Counted from the stretch's first letter, positions 8,893 through 18,783 are shown. The stretch: DNA of 64,000 nucleotides from an uncultured Paracoccaceae bacterium (GCA_947500055.1 CANMQO010000008.1:1-64000); one strand, 5' to 3'. Translations and numbers: made by a program. Notes: generated by a model not told the origin, from the letters alone.

Positions 8893-10865
8893 CAACCGAG
8901 ACAACATCCTTACCGGCAGAGCGCGTGGCCTGGACCAATGGCCAATTCGCGCTCGCCTTTGTTGGTGTCGCGGTCTTTCTGACTATCCTGCAATATACCG
9001 GTCTGCTGCCCGGCTGGCTGCACCGCCTGCCCGAAACGATCATTCCAAACTTTGCCGGTTGGCTGGATGCGCTCTTCAATTTCGTCAAGGATGATCTGGG
9101 GCTGCTGGCCCTGACACGTTTCCTGACCGAAGGGTTGCAATGGTTGCTGGATGCGTCCGGCAATATCTTCTTTGGCAAGCGCCGCTGGCCCTTTGTCGGG
9201 CCGATCCCCTGGACGGCGCTTGCCGCCATTGCAGCGATTGTGGGCTACTATCTCGGCGGTTGGCGGCTGGCGGTCCTGGGTGGCGGCACAATGGTCTGGA
9301 CCGCCTTGATCGGGCAATGGGACATCGCCATGCAGACGATTTCAGTCCTTGCCATTGCGGCGCCGCTGGCCTTTGTCATCGGCCTGTCCATGGGGATCGC
9401 GGCGTGGAAATACGCATGGTTCGACCGGGCCATCAAGCCAATCCTGTCAGTTCTGCAAACACTCCCGTTTTTTACCTACCTGCTGCCGGCTGTTATCTTC
9501 TTCAAGGTTGGCCCAACGGCGGGTGCGGTGGCCACGACGATCTATGCGATCCCGCCGATGATCCTGATGACAACGCTTGGCCTGCAAAAAGTGTCACCCG
9601 AAGTCGTCGAGGCGGGCAAGATGAGCGGCTGCACAAAGTTCCAGATGCTGCGGCATGTCTACCTGCCCTCCGCACGGACCGAGATTCTCGTCGGGGTCAA
9701 TCAGGTGATCATGCTGTCGCTCGCCATGGTCGTTCTGACGGCCTTTATCGGGATGCCCGGCCTTGGGGCCAAGCTGCTGGCCATGATGGGCAGTTTCAAA
9801 CTGGGCCGCTCGTTCGAGATCGGCGTGACAATCGTTCTGTTGGCCGTGATGCTGGACCGGATGTCAAAGGCATGGGTCGTCAAACAGCCGGAACATTTTG
9901 AAAAAGGCACGGTGTTCTGGCAGCGGCACAAAATGCTGCTGATCGGGATTGCGGCTTTTGTTGCGTTCACCCTGATCTCGCTTGTCGTGCCGTTCTTTGC
10001 AGAAGTTGGCCGCGGTCAGGACTTTAGCCAAGGCAAGGAACTGGACAACCTGATCAAGGCTTTCCTGAACATCGAATGGGTCAAGGCGACAACCGGGTTC
10101 CTGCGCGCCTTCCTGAATGTGCAAGTGTTGATCCCATTCCGAAACTTCCTGCTGTCGATCCCCACACCGGCCTTTATCCTGCTGGTTGCGGCCTTCGCGC
10201 TGGCGCTTGCCGGTCGCAAACAGGCGATCCTTGCGCTGATCTTCTTTTCACTGGTCGCCCTGTCGGGCTGGTGGGACCGGGCGGTAATCACGCTTTACTC
10301 TGTTATTTCGGCGGTGACGCTGGCCGCGTTGATCGGCCTGCCCATTGGTATCATTGCAGCGCGCTCCAAGAAATGGGCGACACGGGTCCTGCTCATTTGT
10401 GATACCGCCCAGACCTTCCCCAGCTTCGTCTATCTGATCCCGGCCATCATGCTCTTTGGGATCACCGATATCGCTGTGATCTTTTCGATCCTGATCTTCG
10501 CCATGGTGCCACTAACACGCTACACGATCGAAGGGCTGCGGACCGTGCCCGAGGAAATGACCGAGGCGGCGGATATGTCCGGGGCAACCCGCATGCAAAA
10601 ACTGTGGAACGTGCAATTGCCTCTGGCGCTGCCAACCATGGCGGTGGGTTTCAATCAGGCGATTATGTTTGCCTTCTTCATGGTTATCATCGCGGCGTTT
10701 ATCGGAACCCAGGACCTTGGTCAGGAGTTGCAACGCACGCTGGCCGGAACAGATCTAGGCAAGAACTTCGTACTGGGGATTTGTGTATCCCTGATGGCGC
10801 TGACCTTTGATCTGACGATCATGAAATGGGCCGCCGATAAAAAGCGGGCGCTGGGGTTGCCCTGA
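8889..10865 (+). CDS. tmoV: ABC importer permease with two fused membrane domains, TMAO/betaine type
   Basis: This 658-residue membrane protein contains two homologous permease halves in one chain. Each has an EAA-type coupling loop: VVEAGKMSGCTKFQML near residue 240 and MTEAADMSGATRMQKL near residue 560. Ordinary ProW-type permeases are about half this length and dimerise, so this is a fused version, as known for the TmoV transporter of roseobacters. Start and stop contexts are clear, with an ATGA overlap with the ATPase gene. A hairpin overlaps its stop codon. Together with the preceding two genes it forms a complete importer. Confidence 0.82.
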   Translation: MTTETTSLPAERVAWTNGQFALAFVGVAVFLTILQYTGLLPGWLHRLPETIIPNFAGWLDALFNFVKDDLGLLALTRFLTEGLQWLLDASGNIFFGKRRWPFVGPIPWTALAAIAAIVGYYLGGWRLAVLGGGTMVWTALIGQWDIAMQTISVLAIAAPLAFVIGLSMGIAAWKYAWFDRAIKPILSVLQTLPFFTYLLPAVIFFKVGPTAGAVATTIYAIPPMILMTTLGLQKVSPEVVEAGKMSGCTKFQMLRHVYLPSARTEILVGVNQVIMLSLAMVVLTAFIGMPGLGAKLLAMMGSFKLGRSFEIGVTIVLLAVMLDRMSKAWVVKQPEHFEKGTVFWQRHKMLLIGIAAFVAFTLISLVVPFFAEVGRGQDFSQGKELDNLIKAFLNIEWVKATTGFLRAFLNVQVLIPFRNFLLSIPTPAFILLVAAFALALAGRKQAILALIFFSLVALSGWWDRAVITLYSVISAVTLAALIGLPIGIIAARSKKWATRVLLICDTAQTFPSFVYLIPAIMLFGITDIAVIFSILIFAMVPLTRYTIEGLRTVPEEMTEAADMSGATRMQKLWNVQLPLALPTMAVGFNQAIMFAFFMVIIAAFIGTQDLGQELQRTLAGTDLGKNFVLGICVSLMALTFDLTIMKWAADKKRALGLP

Positions 10866-10876
10866 GGTCAGGGCAA
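10857..10876. terminator. Palindrome overlapping the tmoV stop codon
   Basis: TTGCCCTGA (10857-10865, ending in the stop codon) is repeated in reverse complement at 10868-10876. It lies between two convergent genes (tmoV and the histidine kinase) and could act as a terminator in both directions. There is no clear T-run. Confidence 0.45.
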
Positions 10877-10900
10877 GCTCGCAGGACAGTCTTGAGTATT

Positions 10901-11923
10901 CTATTCTGGCGCAGGTTGCCCAACCGGCACTGCCACACCTTCGGGTACGATAAGCATATAGTGAAACCCGGTCGGCTCAAATGTCGATATGGCCTTGCCG
11001 CCCAACTGACCAGGCAGCAGACGGTTGATCATTTGCGTGCCAAAACCTGCCTTTGTGGGCGAGGTCAGACCTGTCAGCCCGCTTTCTTTCCAGACGAAAT
11101 TGTAACTGCCGTCGCGCGGCGCGTCCCAGCTGACCAATACCTCTCCATCGGGCACGGACAACGCACCAAAGGCCGCCGCATTTGAAATCAGCTCATGCAC
11201 AGCCATCGCAAAGGTTTGCGCATGCAGTACCGATAACCGCCAATCCGGTCCGACGATCCGGATGGCATCGACCCGGTCCAGATTCTCGGCAAGGATTTGC
11301 TGCTCAATGATTTGACGAACGGTCATGCCGTCCCAATTTGCCCCCGACAAGAACGCATGGGTCTTGCCCAACGCTCTGATCCTGTTTTCATAAGCCCGCA
11401 GGAAACCATCAAGATGGCTCGATGATTGCGCCGTCTTGCGCGCGATAATCTGCACAAGGGTCAGCACATTACCGATCCTGTGCTGCAATTCGGCAGCAAA
11501 TTCATCACGCCGCGACCGGGCATTGATCTGCTTGGTGATGTCTTCCAGCCGTACAAGAATAAGAGGACCATGCGTGGGATGGTTTGGCAGCGGCACACAA
11601 TCAAGATACCACCATCTATCACTGACCAGTGCGGCAGGAATGGCAGGATCACCGATTGGGTAGTGCAGTTCAGGCAGATGCGCCGCATGGCCAGCAAGGG
11701 CCTGTTGAAAGATTGCAATGACCTCAGCCTGCCGCGTATCACTTCCCGGAAACAGCGCAAGGATATCGCGACCAACCAAATCGTCCCGCGCCTGTCCGAC
11801 TTTTTCGCAATAGGCGTCATTGGCAAAAAGTACCCTGAACTCTGCATTCAGGATTGCATGTGGTGCTGATGTCAGCGCAAAAATCGCCTGAAAATCAAAA
11901 TCCTCGCTGGCCGGTTTCTGCAA
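10901..11923 (-). CDS. PAS-domain histidine kinase of the HWE family
   Basis: This 340-residue soluble kinase has an N-terminal PAS domain (about residues 10-130) followed by an HWE-type kinase core. The phospho-accepting His is His148 in ELQHRIGN, the N-box Asn is Asn248 in HELISN, and the family WKE signature is at 278-280. No membrane segment or receiver domain is present, so it senses a cytoplasmic signal. The start appears to be a TTG at 11923, since no ATG or GTG precedes the PAS domain in frame. No response regulator gene is adjacent, so its partner lies elsewhere. It converges on tmoV, but a regulatory link is not shown. Confidence 0.82.
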   Translation of the reverse strand: MQKPASEDFDFQAIFALTSAPHAILNAEFRVLFANDAYCEKVGQARDDLVGRDILALFPGSDTRQAEVIAIFQQALAGHAAHLPELHYPIGDPAIPAALVSDRWWYLDCVPLPNHPTHGPLILVRLEDITKQINARSRRDEFAAELQHRIGNVLTLVQIIARKTAQSSSHLDGFLRAYENRIRALGKTHAFLSGANWDGMTVRQIIEQQILAENLDRVDAIRIVGPDWRLSVLHAQTFAMAVHELISNAAAFGALSVPDGEVLVSWDAPRDGSYNFVWKESGLTGLTSPTKAGFGTQMINRLLPGQLGGKAISTFEPTGFHYMLIVPEGVAVPVGQPAPE

Positions 11924-12036
11924 TAGGTCACCATTTCCACAAAGGGGCGCCGCAGCGCGCTGCTTGGCCGATCCGTGGTTGTCTCATACCCGGCCCGACG
12001 CTAGACCAAGATAGGACACCACAGGACAAAAGCAAC

Positions 12037-13032
12037 ATGGCCAATGGGACAGCGCAGCCGTTCAACATTCTGATTGTCGGGCAGAATGGCCGTTTGCAAT
12101 ACGAGGCGCTGTTATTTGTCGCATCACTGCGCGAGAATGCGCCGGGCTTTTCCGGCCGTCTGATCGTCGCTGAACCGCAGCCGGGGCCATTGTGGGACAA
12201 TGATCCACGCATGTCCGATGCAATCAAGGATGTGCTCATCGAAAACGGGGCAGAGATTCTTCCGTTTGCATCGACGCATTTCGGCCAATCCTATCCACAT
12301 GGCAACAAAATCGAAGCGCTCGGCGTGCTGCCCGCCGGGGAACCCTTTGTCTTTTTTGACACTGATACATTGGTGACTGGCGATCTGAGCCGCCTGCCCT
12401 TCGATTTTGCCCGCCCCGCCGCATCGATGCAGCGCAGCGGCACCTGGCCGGTCGAAGAACTCTACTGGCCGGGCTACACCGCGATCTGGAAATCGCTCTA
12501 TGACCGGTTCGGGCTGGATTTCGAAAGCTCACTGGATCAAAGCCAACCGGACGAATACTGGGAACGCTACCTTTATTTCAATGCGGGCTGGTTCTATGGG
12601 GCCGACCCCGCCGCATTCGGCAGGCTCTTTACCGAATATGCCGTTTCCGTCCGCGACGACCCGCCGCCAGAACTGGTCATTCAGCCGCTTGATCCCTGGC
12701 TTGATCAGGTGGTTCTGCCCTTGGTGATCCACGCTTTGGGCGGCGGGCGACCGGGGCCGGAACTGGCGGGGCTTGATGGAGATATCACCTGTCATTACCG
12801 GGTCCTGCCGCTGTTCTATGCCCGCGAAAGCGACAGCAACATCGCCGCGCTGGAAAAGATCGCAGCGCCAAACAAGATCAAGAAGTGGCTCAAGCAATAT
12901 GACCCGTTCAAGCGGATGATCTACCAAAAGCGCGGACATAAGGTGCGCGCGCTCTTTGATCAGAACAACCTGCCGCGCAAGGAAAAAGCACTGCGCAACA
13001 AGATCAAATCCGCCGGTTTCTGGATGCGTTAA
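12037..13032 (+). CDS. Glycosyltransferase-like protein
   Basis: This 331-residue protein resembles GT-A type nucleotide-sugar transferases. It has an N-terminal ILIVGQNG start, a central FFDTDTLVTGDL stretch containing the DxD-like metal site, and an NAGWFYG segment typical of GT8-like enzymes. The C-terminus is strongly basic (KKWLKQY, KRMIYQKRGHK), which may bind membranes or nucleic acid. The frame is open further upstream, but the ATG at 12037 has an AGGAC site and fits the fold start. It is a single-gene unit, divergent from the kinase and ending in a bidirectional terminator. Substrate unknown. Confidence 0.65.
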   Translation: MANGTAQPFNILIVGQNGRLQYEALLFVASLRENAPGFSGRLIVAEPQPGPLWDNDPRMSDAIKDVLIENGAEILPFASTHFGQSYPHGNKIEALGVLPAGEPFVFFDTDTLVTGDLSRLPFDFARPAASMQRSGTWPVEELYWPGYTAIWKSLYDRFGLDFESSLDQSQPDEYWERYLYFNAGWFYGADPAAFGRLFTEYAVSVRDDPPPELVIQPLDPWLDQVVLPLVIHALGGGRPGPELAGLDGDITCHYRVLPLFYARESDSNIAALEKIAAPNKIKKWLKQYDPFKRMIYQKRGHKVRALFDQNNLPRKEKALRNKIKSAGFWMR

Positions 13033-13037
13033 AAGCA

Positions 13038-13067
13038 AAACAGCGCCACCCGAAGGCAGCGCTGTTT
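13038..13067. terminator. Bidirectional terminator
   Basis: A 9-bp perfect stem, AAACAGCGC (13038-13046) with GCGCTGTTT (13059-13067), sits between convergent genes. A- and T-runs at the stem ends suit termination in both directions. Confidence 0.75.
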
Positions 13068-13095
13068 CAGTCTCAATGGTGTTCAGGCAAACGCC

Positions 13096-14598
13096 TTAGT
13101 GGCTGTATTTCTTGATCTCGCCACTAGCCAGACGCGCCATATAGCTCTTCATCTCACGTCGCACGATAGGCGCAAGGAAGTAGAGGCCCAGAATGTTCGG
13201 CACACAGATCAGGAAGACCAGCGCATCCGAAATATCCAGAATTGGCCCCAGTTGCACCATACAACCCAGCGCCACAAAGGCGCAGAACATCAGCTTGTAG
13301 ATGGTCTGACCCATGTGGCCCTCTCCAAACAGGTAGGTCCAGCCTTTCAGCCCATAGTAAGACCAGGAGATCATGGTCGAGAAGGCGAAAAGCAACGCAC
13401 CAAAGGCCAGGGGCAATGGGAACCAGCTGATCTGACGTTCGAATGCGGCTGATGTCATGGCAACGCCTGTGGCATCCCCGGCAAAGTTGGGGTCAGCCAC
13501 CTGACTTGTGCCAATCACCAGCGCCGTGATCGTACAGATCACAATGGTATCGATGAATGGCTCAAGCAGGGAGACATAGCCCTCGGTCACCGGTTCAGGG
13601 GTACGTACCGCAGCATGCGCAATCGACGCTGAACCAATCCCGGCCTCGTTCGAGAAAACAGCCCGCTGAAAGCCGATGATCAACGCACCAATCGCGCCAC
13701 CCTGCACACCGGCACCGGTGAATGCACCGGCAAAGATATTGCCAATGGCCGCAGGGATGGATGCAAAGTTCATCAGGATCACGATGATTGCAAAGACACA
13801 GTAGAAGATCGCCATGAACGGCACGATCTTTTCGGTCACACGGGCGATGGATTTGATACCACCAATGATCACCGCAAAGACGACAGCGGCAAGGATCAGG
13901 CCAACCAGCCAGCCCAGACCGTCAAGCGCCCCACCGGCAACCGTGTTCAACTGCACATAGGCCTGATTGGACTGGAACATATTGCCGATGCCCAGCGCGC
14001 CGATAAAGATACCGATGGCATAGAACGTGCCCATGAACTTGCCAAAGCCCGCCATGCCACGCTCTTCAAAGCCCTTGCGCATGTAATACATCGGACCACC
14101 TGAAACGGAACCGTCCGGGTTTTCCTGCCGGTATTTGACGCCCAGCGTACATTCGACAAACTTGGTCGACATGCCCAGGAATCCGGCAACGATCAGCCAG
14201 AAGGTCGCACCGGCCCCACCGATGGTAACCGCAACCGCGACACCACCAATATTACCAATGCCCACAGTGCCCGAAACCGCCGTGGCAAGGGCCTGGAAAT
14301 GGGACACCTCACCGGGGCTATCCGGATCAGCATAATCGCCCCGCACCAGCTCAATCGCGTGTTTGAAACCGCGGATGTTCACGAACCCCATATAAAAGGT
14401 AAAGAACACCGCACCAATCACCAGCCACAACACCACAAGCGGAAGCTGGGCACCAAGAACCGGAATTTTGTAGAAGACAAAATTACCCACGGCCGTCGCG
14501 ATCGGTGCCGTGATTTCATTGATGGTTTCATCAAAACCCGCATGAGCAGGCATGGAGGAAAGAAAAAACGCCATCAGCGTAACAAAAAGTCGCATCAT
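13096..14598 (-). CDS. Sodium:alanine symporter family protein (AGCS)
   Basis: This 500-residue inner-membrane transporter is of the alanine/glycine:cation symporter family. Characteristic stretches are the GTVGIGNIGGVA sodium/substrate loop, the SGGPMYYMRKG segment after the fourth helix, and AVFSNEAGIGSA in the second half. An N-terminal hydrophobic segment ending AHA may be a cleavable signal, which occurs in some members. A good ribosome site (AAAGGAC) precedes the tandem ATG codons. It imports D/L-alanine or glycine with Na+, consistent with a marine lifestyle. The universal stress protein gene lies upstream on the same strand after 57 bases. Confidence 0.93.
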   Translation of the reverse strand: MMRLFVTLMAFFLSSMPAHAGFDETINEITAPIATAVGNFVFYKIPVLGAQLPLVVLWLVIGAVFFTFYMGFVNIRGFKHAIELVRGDYADPDSPGEVSHFQALATAVSGTVGIGNIGGVAVAVTIGGAGATFWLIVAGFLGMSTKFVECTLGVKYRQENPDGSVSGGPMYYMRKGFEERGMAGFGKFMGTFYAIGIFIGALGIGNMFQSNQAYVQLNTVAGGALDGLGWLVGLILAAVVFAVIIGGIKSIARVTEKIVPFMAIFYCVFAIIVILMNFASIPAAIGNIFAGAFTGAGVQGGAIGALIIGFQRAVFSNEAGIGSASIAHAAVRTPEPVTEGYVSLLEPFIDTIVICTITALVIGTSQVADPNFAGDATGVAMTSAAFERQISWFPLPLAFGALLFAFSTMISWSYYGLKGWTYLFGEGHMGQTIYKLMFCAFVALGCMVQLGPILDISDALVFLICVPNILGLYFLAPIVRREMKSYMARLASGEIKKYSH

Positions 14599-14655
14599 CT
14601 TATGTCCTTTCTTGTGTAAGGCAGCCCCTTACGTCTTCGCGTGTTCTGTCCCCCA

Positions 14656-15090
14656 TCAGGGCACAACAACCACCGGAACAGGCGAGGTTTGCACCAGATT
14701 ACCCGCAACACTGCCAAACAGCAGGTTCTTGATCCCCGACTGTCCGCGCCGTCCGATGACAATCTGCTGCACGCCATGTTGCTCGGCGAGCTTGATCAAT
14801 GTCTCGGCAGGTGGCCCGTGACGCACAACCGTTTCATGTGCGATACCCGCATCCTCCAACAGTTTCGCTGCGGGTGTCACGACGCCCGTTGTTGCACGTT
14901 CGATTTCCTGCTCGCGGCGCTGATGGCGCTCGGCGTTTTCCTCGGGCGTGTTGAACGAGTAGGGCGACCACTCGATCACATATGTCACGATAAGCTTTGC
15001 ACCCCCGATTTTGGCCCGTTCGGACGCGTATTGAAGCGCCCGCTTGCCGCCATCACTGCCGTCTACCGCGACTAAGACTGAATTCGTCAT
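14656..15090 (-). CDS. Universal stress protein (UspA family, ATP-binding type)
   Basis: This 144-residue single-domain Usp begins MTNSVLVAVDGSDGG, with the conserved early Asp. It ends with the nucleotide-binding motif GRRGQSGIKNLLFGS (G-x2-G-x9-G-S), which marks ATP-binding members. The frame continues upstream, but the ATG at 15090 has an AGGGACC ribosome site and gives the normal family length. It may share a promoter with the alanine symporter downstream. Physiological role unknown; Usp proteins aid survival under stress or growth arrest. Confidence 0.9.
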   Translation of the reverse strand: MTNSVLVAVDGSDGGKRALQYASERAKIGGAKLIVTYVIEWSPYSFNTPEENAERHQRREQEIERATTGVVTPAAKLLEDAGIAHETVVRHGPPAETLIKLAEQHGVQQIVIGRRGQSGIKNLLFGSVAGNLVQTSPVPVVVVP

Positions 15091-15407
15091 ATTGGTCCCT
15101 TTCGAACTTGTGTCATCAGCAATGAGCGCCCCCTCAAAAGCGACCAAATCATTGCATATGATCTCCCACTTTCACGCAAAAGGTGTGTTTTGGCAAATCC
15201 GGGGCGAAAAAAGCCATAAAAACCAAGGAACTCAACTGGGCGACACGCCAACGTTCCCAACACCGAAACGCAACAAATACAGGGTTTCCACGTGCTTTCA
15301 CCCATTAGCATTTACCCAACCACTGATTAGTAATTGCGATGTTTCAGGCGCACTGCCGCTTCGCTAAGGTTCCATTGGAAACAGATGAATTGCCAAGGGA
15401 ACGCGCC
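15091..15407. other. Gene-free divergent control region
   Basis: These 317 bases separate divergent genes (usp on the minus strand, the flavoprotein on the plus strand) and must hold both promoters. The stretch is visibly richer in A+T than its surroundings. I see no convincing operator, RNA gene or Fnr-type palindrome in it. Confidence 0.6.
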
Positions 15408-16652
15408 ATGCCGATTGAGACAGTGGACACGCTCATTGTCGGGGGCGGACAGGCCGGATTGGCGATGAGCGAACACCTCAGCAAACTGGGGATCGAACAT
15501 CTCGTGTTGGAACGGCACCGGATCGCGGAACGCTGGCGCAGCGAACGCTGGGATTCCCTTGTTGCCAACGGGCCTGCCTGGCACGACCGGTTTCCCAGTC
15601 TGGAAATCGCCGATGTGGCGCCGGATGATTTTGCCTCCAAGACAGACATGGCCGCTTATTTCGAAACATTCGCCGACAAAATGAACGTGCCCGTCCGATG
15701 CGGCGTCGATGTAAAATCAGTCGAAAAGCACCGCGATGGTTCGGGATTTGCCGTCCAGACATCCCATGGGCCAATCCACGCGCGCAACGTTGTGGCCGCA
15801 ACCGGCCCGTTTCAACACCCCGCCATTCCACCGCTTGTTCCGGCACAGCCCGCACTGACGCAGATGCACTCCACCGCCTATCGCAATCCTGAACAGTTGG
15901 CCGATGGGGCGGTGCTTGTGGTCGGGGCCGGTTCATCAGGCGCCCAAATCGCCGAGGAACTGCTCGCCAGCGGGCGGCGTGTCTATTTATCCGTCGGGCC
16001 GCATGACCGGCCCCCGCGCAGCTACCGGGGGCATGATTTCGTCTGGTGGCTGGGGGTGCTTGGAAAATGGGAAATGAAACGGCCACCCGCGGGGGCGGAG
16101 CATGTCACCATTGCGGTCAGCGGGGCCAATGGCGGGCAAACCGTCGACTTCAGGCGCTTTGCGACCAATGGCATGTCGCTGGTCGGTATGACGGAAAGCT
16201 ACGCCAATGGCGTGCTGACCTTTGCCAATGATCTGGGCCGCAACATCGCAGAGGGCGATGCCAACTACCTGTCCATTCTGGACGAGGCTGACGCCTATGT
16301 GGCCCGCGAAGGGCTTGATCTGCCGCGCGAACCACAGGCGCGCCAGATTGGACCTGATCCCGATTGCGTGACAAACCCGATTGCGAGTTTGGATTTGGCC
16401 AAGGCCGGGGTAACGACGATCATCTGGGCCACCGGGTTCACCCAGGATTTTGGCTGGCTCAAGGTCGATGCCTTTGACGCCAATGGCAAACCGCAACATA
16501 TGCGCGGTGTTTCATCGGAACCCGGCATCTATTTCCTTGGCCTGCCATGGTTGTCGATGCGCGGCTCCTCTTTCATCTGGGGGGTCTGGGTTGATGCGGC
16601 TTATCTGGCGGATCACATCGCCAGTACACACCAACGCGATGTTGCCATCTGA
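15408..16652 (+). CDS. FAD-dependent monooxygenase-like flavoprotein
   Basis: This 414-residue flavoprotein has two Rossmann motifs, GGGQAG near residue 12 for FAD and GAGSSG near residue 170 for NADPH. It also has the late IIWATGF motif of flavin-containing monooxygenases. The ATG at 15408 follows an AAGGGA site; the frame is open further upstream but that extension lacks fold features. It overlaps argE by one base (TGATG), so the two are coupled. It is unlike trimethylamine monooxygenase in its N-terminus and motif spacing, so it should not be read as part of the methylated-amine pathway. Substrate unknown. Confidence 0.78.
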   Translation: MPIETVDTLIVGGGQAGLAMSEHLSKLGIEHLVLERHRIAERWRSERWDSLVANGPAWHDRFPSLEIADVAPDDFASKTDMAAYFETFADKMNVPVRCGVDVKSVEKHRDGSGFAVQTSHGPIHARNVVAATGPFQHPAIPPLVPAQPALTQMHSTAYRNPEQLADGAVLVVGAGSSGAQIAEELLASGRRVYLSVGPHDRPPRSYRGHDFVWWLGVLGKWEMKRPPAGAEHVTIAVSGANGGQTVDFRRFATNGMSLVGMTESYANGVLTFANDLGRNIAEGDANYLSILDEADAYVAREGLDLPREPQARQIGPDPDCVTNPIASLDLAKAGVTTIIWATGFTQDFGWLKVDAFDANGKPQHMRGVSSEPGIYFLGLPWLSMRGSSFIWGVWVDAAYLADHIASTHQRDVAI

Positions 16653-17806
16653 TGCAGACGGAAACGTTACTGCGCGATCTCATCGCATTTCCAACAATCA
16701 GTGCGGATTCCAATCTGGCATTGATCACCTATTGCGCTGATCTTTTGCAGGATGCGGGCGCACAGGTGACACTGATCAAGGACGCAACCGGACAAAAAGC
16801 CAATCTTTACGCCACAATCGGCCCGCAGGACCGGCCCGGCGTCCTGTTATCGGGGCATACGGATGTTGTCCCGGTGACCGGGCAGGACTGGACGGTGCCA
16901 CCTTTCGCGCTGACCGAACGCGACAACCTGCTTTACGGGCGGGGCACGGCCGACATGAAAGGCTTCGTCGCCTGCGCGTTATCCGCCGCACGCAAGGCAT
17001 CGCGGATGGACTTGGCAACGCCATTGCACCTTGCCCTCTCCTATGACGAGGAAATCGGCTGCGTCGGGGTGCGTTCGCTGATCGACATGCTGGCAGATGC
17101 GCCCTTCCGCCCGCAATTCTGCATCGTGGGAGAGCCGACCGGGATGCAGGTCGCCACAGGCCACAAGGGCAAAACCGCCGCGCGGGTGGTGACCAAGGGA
17201 CGCGCGGGGCACTCTGCCCTTGCACCAAACGCGCTGAACGCCATCCACATGGCCTGCGACATGATCGGCGCCATTCGGGACATCCAGTCGCAGATCGCTG
17301 AAAACGGCGCGCGGGATACCGATTATGACATCCCCTACACCACCCTGCATGCGGGCAATATCAAGGGCGGGGTGGCGCTGAACATCGTCCCCCATGAAGC
17401 CAGCTTTGAGTTTGAGATACGTAACCTGACAAATGATGACCCGCCGGCCATTCTGGCCCTGATAAAGACCCGGCGCGATGCTTATCTCGGCACCTTGCGC
17501 GAACGCTTCCCAGAGGCCGACATCACCATCGACATCACCAACAGCTACCCGCCGCTTGGCACCGATCCGGACGGTGCCGTGACGCATCTGGTCAAATCGC
17601 TCAGCGGGGCCAATGCGACGATCAAAGTGGCCTTTGGCACCGAAGGCGGTTTGTTCTCGGACCGGCTGGGCGTGCCAACGGTTGTCTGCGGGCCGGGATC
17701 GATGGAACAGGGGCACAAGCCCGACGAATTCATCAGCACAGCCCAGCTTTCAGCCTGCGATGCGATGTTGGACGGGCTGCTGCAACGATTGGAAACCGGC
17801 CTCTGA
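16652..17806 (+). CDS. argE: Acetylornithine deacetylase / M20 amidohydrolase
   Basis: This 384-residue zinc hydrolase is of the M20 family. Metal and catalytic residues are visible in SGHTDVVP, GTADMKG and the SYDEEIGC acidic pair, with the dimerisation domain in the middle and a GTEGGLF stretch late in the chain. The length and motifs fit ArgE, which removes the acetyl group from N-acetylornithine. Coupling to a flavoprotein rather than to arginine genes leaves open a catabolic role on another N-acylated amine. It converges with the LysR gene, only 7 bases apart. Confidence 0.82.
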   Translation: MQTETLLRDLIAFPTISADSNLALITYCADLLQDAGAQVTLIKDATGQKANLYATIGPQDRPGVLLSGHTDVVPVTGQDWTVPPFALTERDNLLYGRGTADMKGFVACALSAARKASRMDLATPLHLALSYDEEIGCVGVRSLIDMLADAPFRPQFCIVGEPTGMQVATGHKGKTAARVVTKGRAGHSALAPNALNAIHMACDMIGAIRDIQSQIAENGARDTDYDIPYTTLHAGNIKGGVALNIVPHEASFEFEIRNLTNDDPPAILALIKTRRDAYLGTLRERFPEADITIDITNSYPPLGTDPDGAVTHLVKSLSGANATIKVAFGTEGGLFSDRLGVPTVVCGPGSMEQGHKPDEFISTAQLSACDAMLDGLLQRLETGL

Positions 17807-17813
17807 CCCCCGG

Positions 17814-18734
17814 TCAGGTCCGGACGACGCCATTGGCGCGTATCTCTTCACGGACATGATCAAAAAACGCGGCCACAATGGCTGATTTCTGGATCGTCTG
17901 CTTCGTGGCCAGACCAAGGGTCACGGGCTTGACCGCATCCGCAACCGGAATAATCGCCAGTTCGAGCCCATCGGGGGCGCGGGTGTTTTCCGCCCCGATA
18001 TTGATCAGCGAATAACCAAAGCCGTTGGCGACAAGGGACCGCACAACCGACAGATCCGCCGTGCGCTCTGCGATATTGGGGCGGACATGCGCCATCTGAA
18101 GGGTCGACAGGAAATAATCGCGGCTCAGCGGCAGATCAAGCAGCACCATCGGTGCGGCCTCCAGCGCCTTCAACGATATCTCGCTCTGCCCGGCCAGCGG
18201 GTGATCCGCTGGCAGCATCACATGCGGGGCAAGTGCAATCAGCGCCTCAAAATGGATATCCGCGGGGATCTGCATGTCATAGGTGATCGCCACATCAATT
18301 TCCGCACGGCCCAGCATCCGAAACAGCGCCACCTGATCACCCGCGTGCAAACTGACCTGCGCATCAGGGCAGACCTTCTCGAACGAACGGCGAAAGCGGG
18401 CGCTGAACAAGGGCGCAATGGTCGACAGGGCACCAATGGAAATCGGACCATGCGGACGTTCCATGATATCACTGGCCAGATCATTCAGCGCCGCGGCATC
18501 ACCCAATATGCGCTTCGCCGCATTAAAAACCCGCCTGCCCCCCGGCGTCAGCGACAGGCCTTGTGCATGATGGCGGGCAAATAGCTGAATACCAAAATGC
18601 CCCTCCAACTGGTTGATCGCGGTCGAAATCGACGGGGACGACACATTCAACCGTTGCGCGGCCCTGGCAATCGTGCCCTCCTCGCCAACGGCGACAAGAT
18701 ACTCCAACTGCCTGAATGTGAACCGCAATGCCAT
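17814..18734 (-). CDS. LysR-family transcriptional regulator
   Basis: This 306-residue regulator has the standard N-terminal winged helix-turn-helix (FRQLEYLVAVGEEGTIARAAQRLNV) and a C-terminal effector-binding domain. The DNA-binding segment AINQLEGHFGIQLFARH is well conserved. It lies 49 bases downstream of a Rieske oxygenase gene on the same strand, at the end of a run of four overlapping or closely spaced catabolic genes, so it probably regulates that set. LysR proteins usually bind upstream of their target; the divergent region 22139-22358 would be the place to look. Confidence 0.9.
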   Translation of the reverse strand: MALRFTFRQLEYLVAVGEEGTIARAAQRLNVSSPSISTAINQLEGHFGIQLFARHHAQGLSLTPGGRRVFNAAKRILGDAAALNDLASDIMERPHGPISIGALSTIAPLFSARFRRSFEKVCPDAQVSLHAGDQVALFRMLGRAEIDVAITYDMQIPADIHFEALIALAPHVMLPADHPLAGQSEISLKALEAAPMVLLDLPLSRDYFLSTLQMAHVRPNIAERTADLSVVRSLVANGFGYSLINIGAENTRAPDGLELAIIPVADAVKPVTLGLATKQTIQKSAIVAAFFDHVREEIRANGVVRT

Positions 18735-18783
18735 TGGATCACAATGCGCGCCTTTTGGCGCAATTCAAGCGCTTATGCGCAGA

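Noticed and set aside
15408..16652. Trimethylamine monooxygenase (tmm) for the flavoprotein
   Set aside because: The N-terminal motif, spacing and coupling to argE do not fit Tmm, and it lies outside the methylated-amine block.
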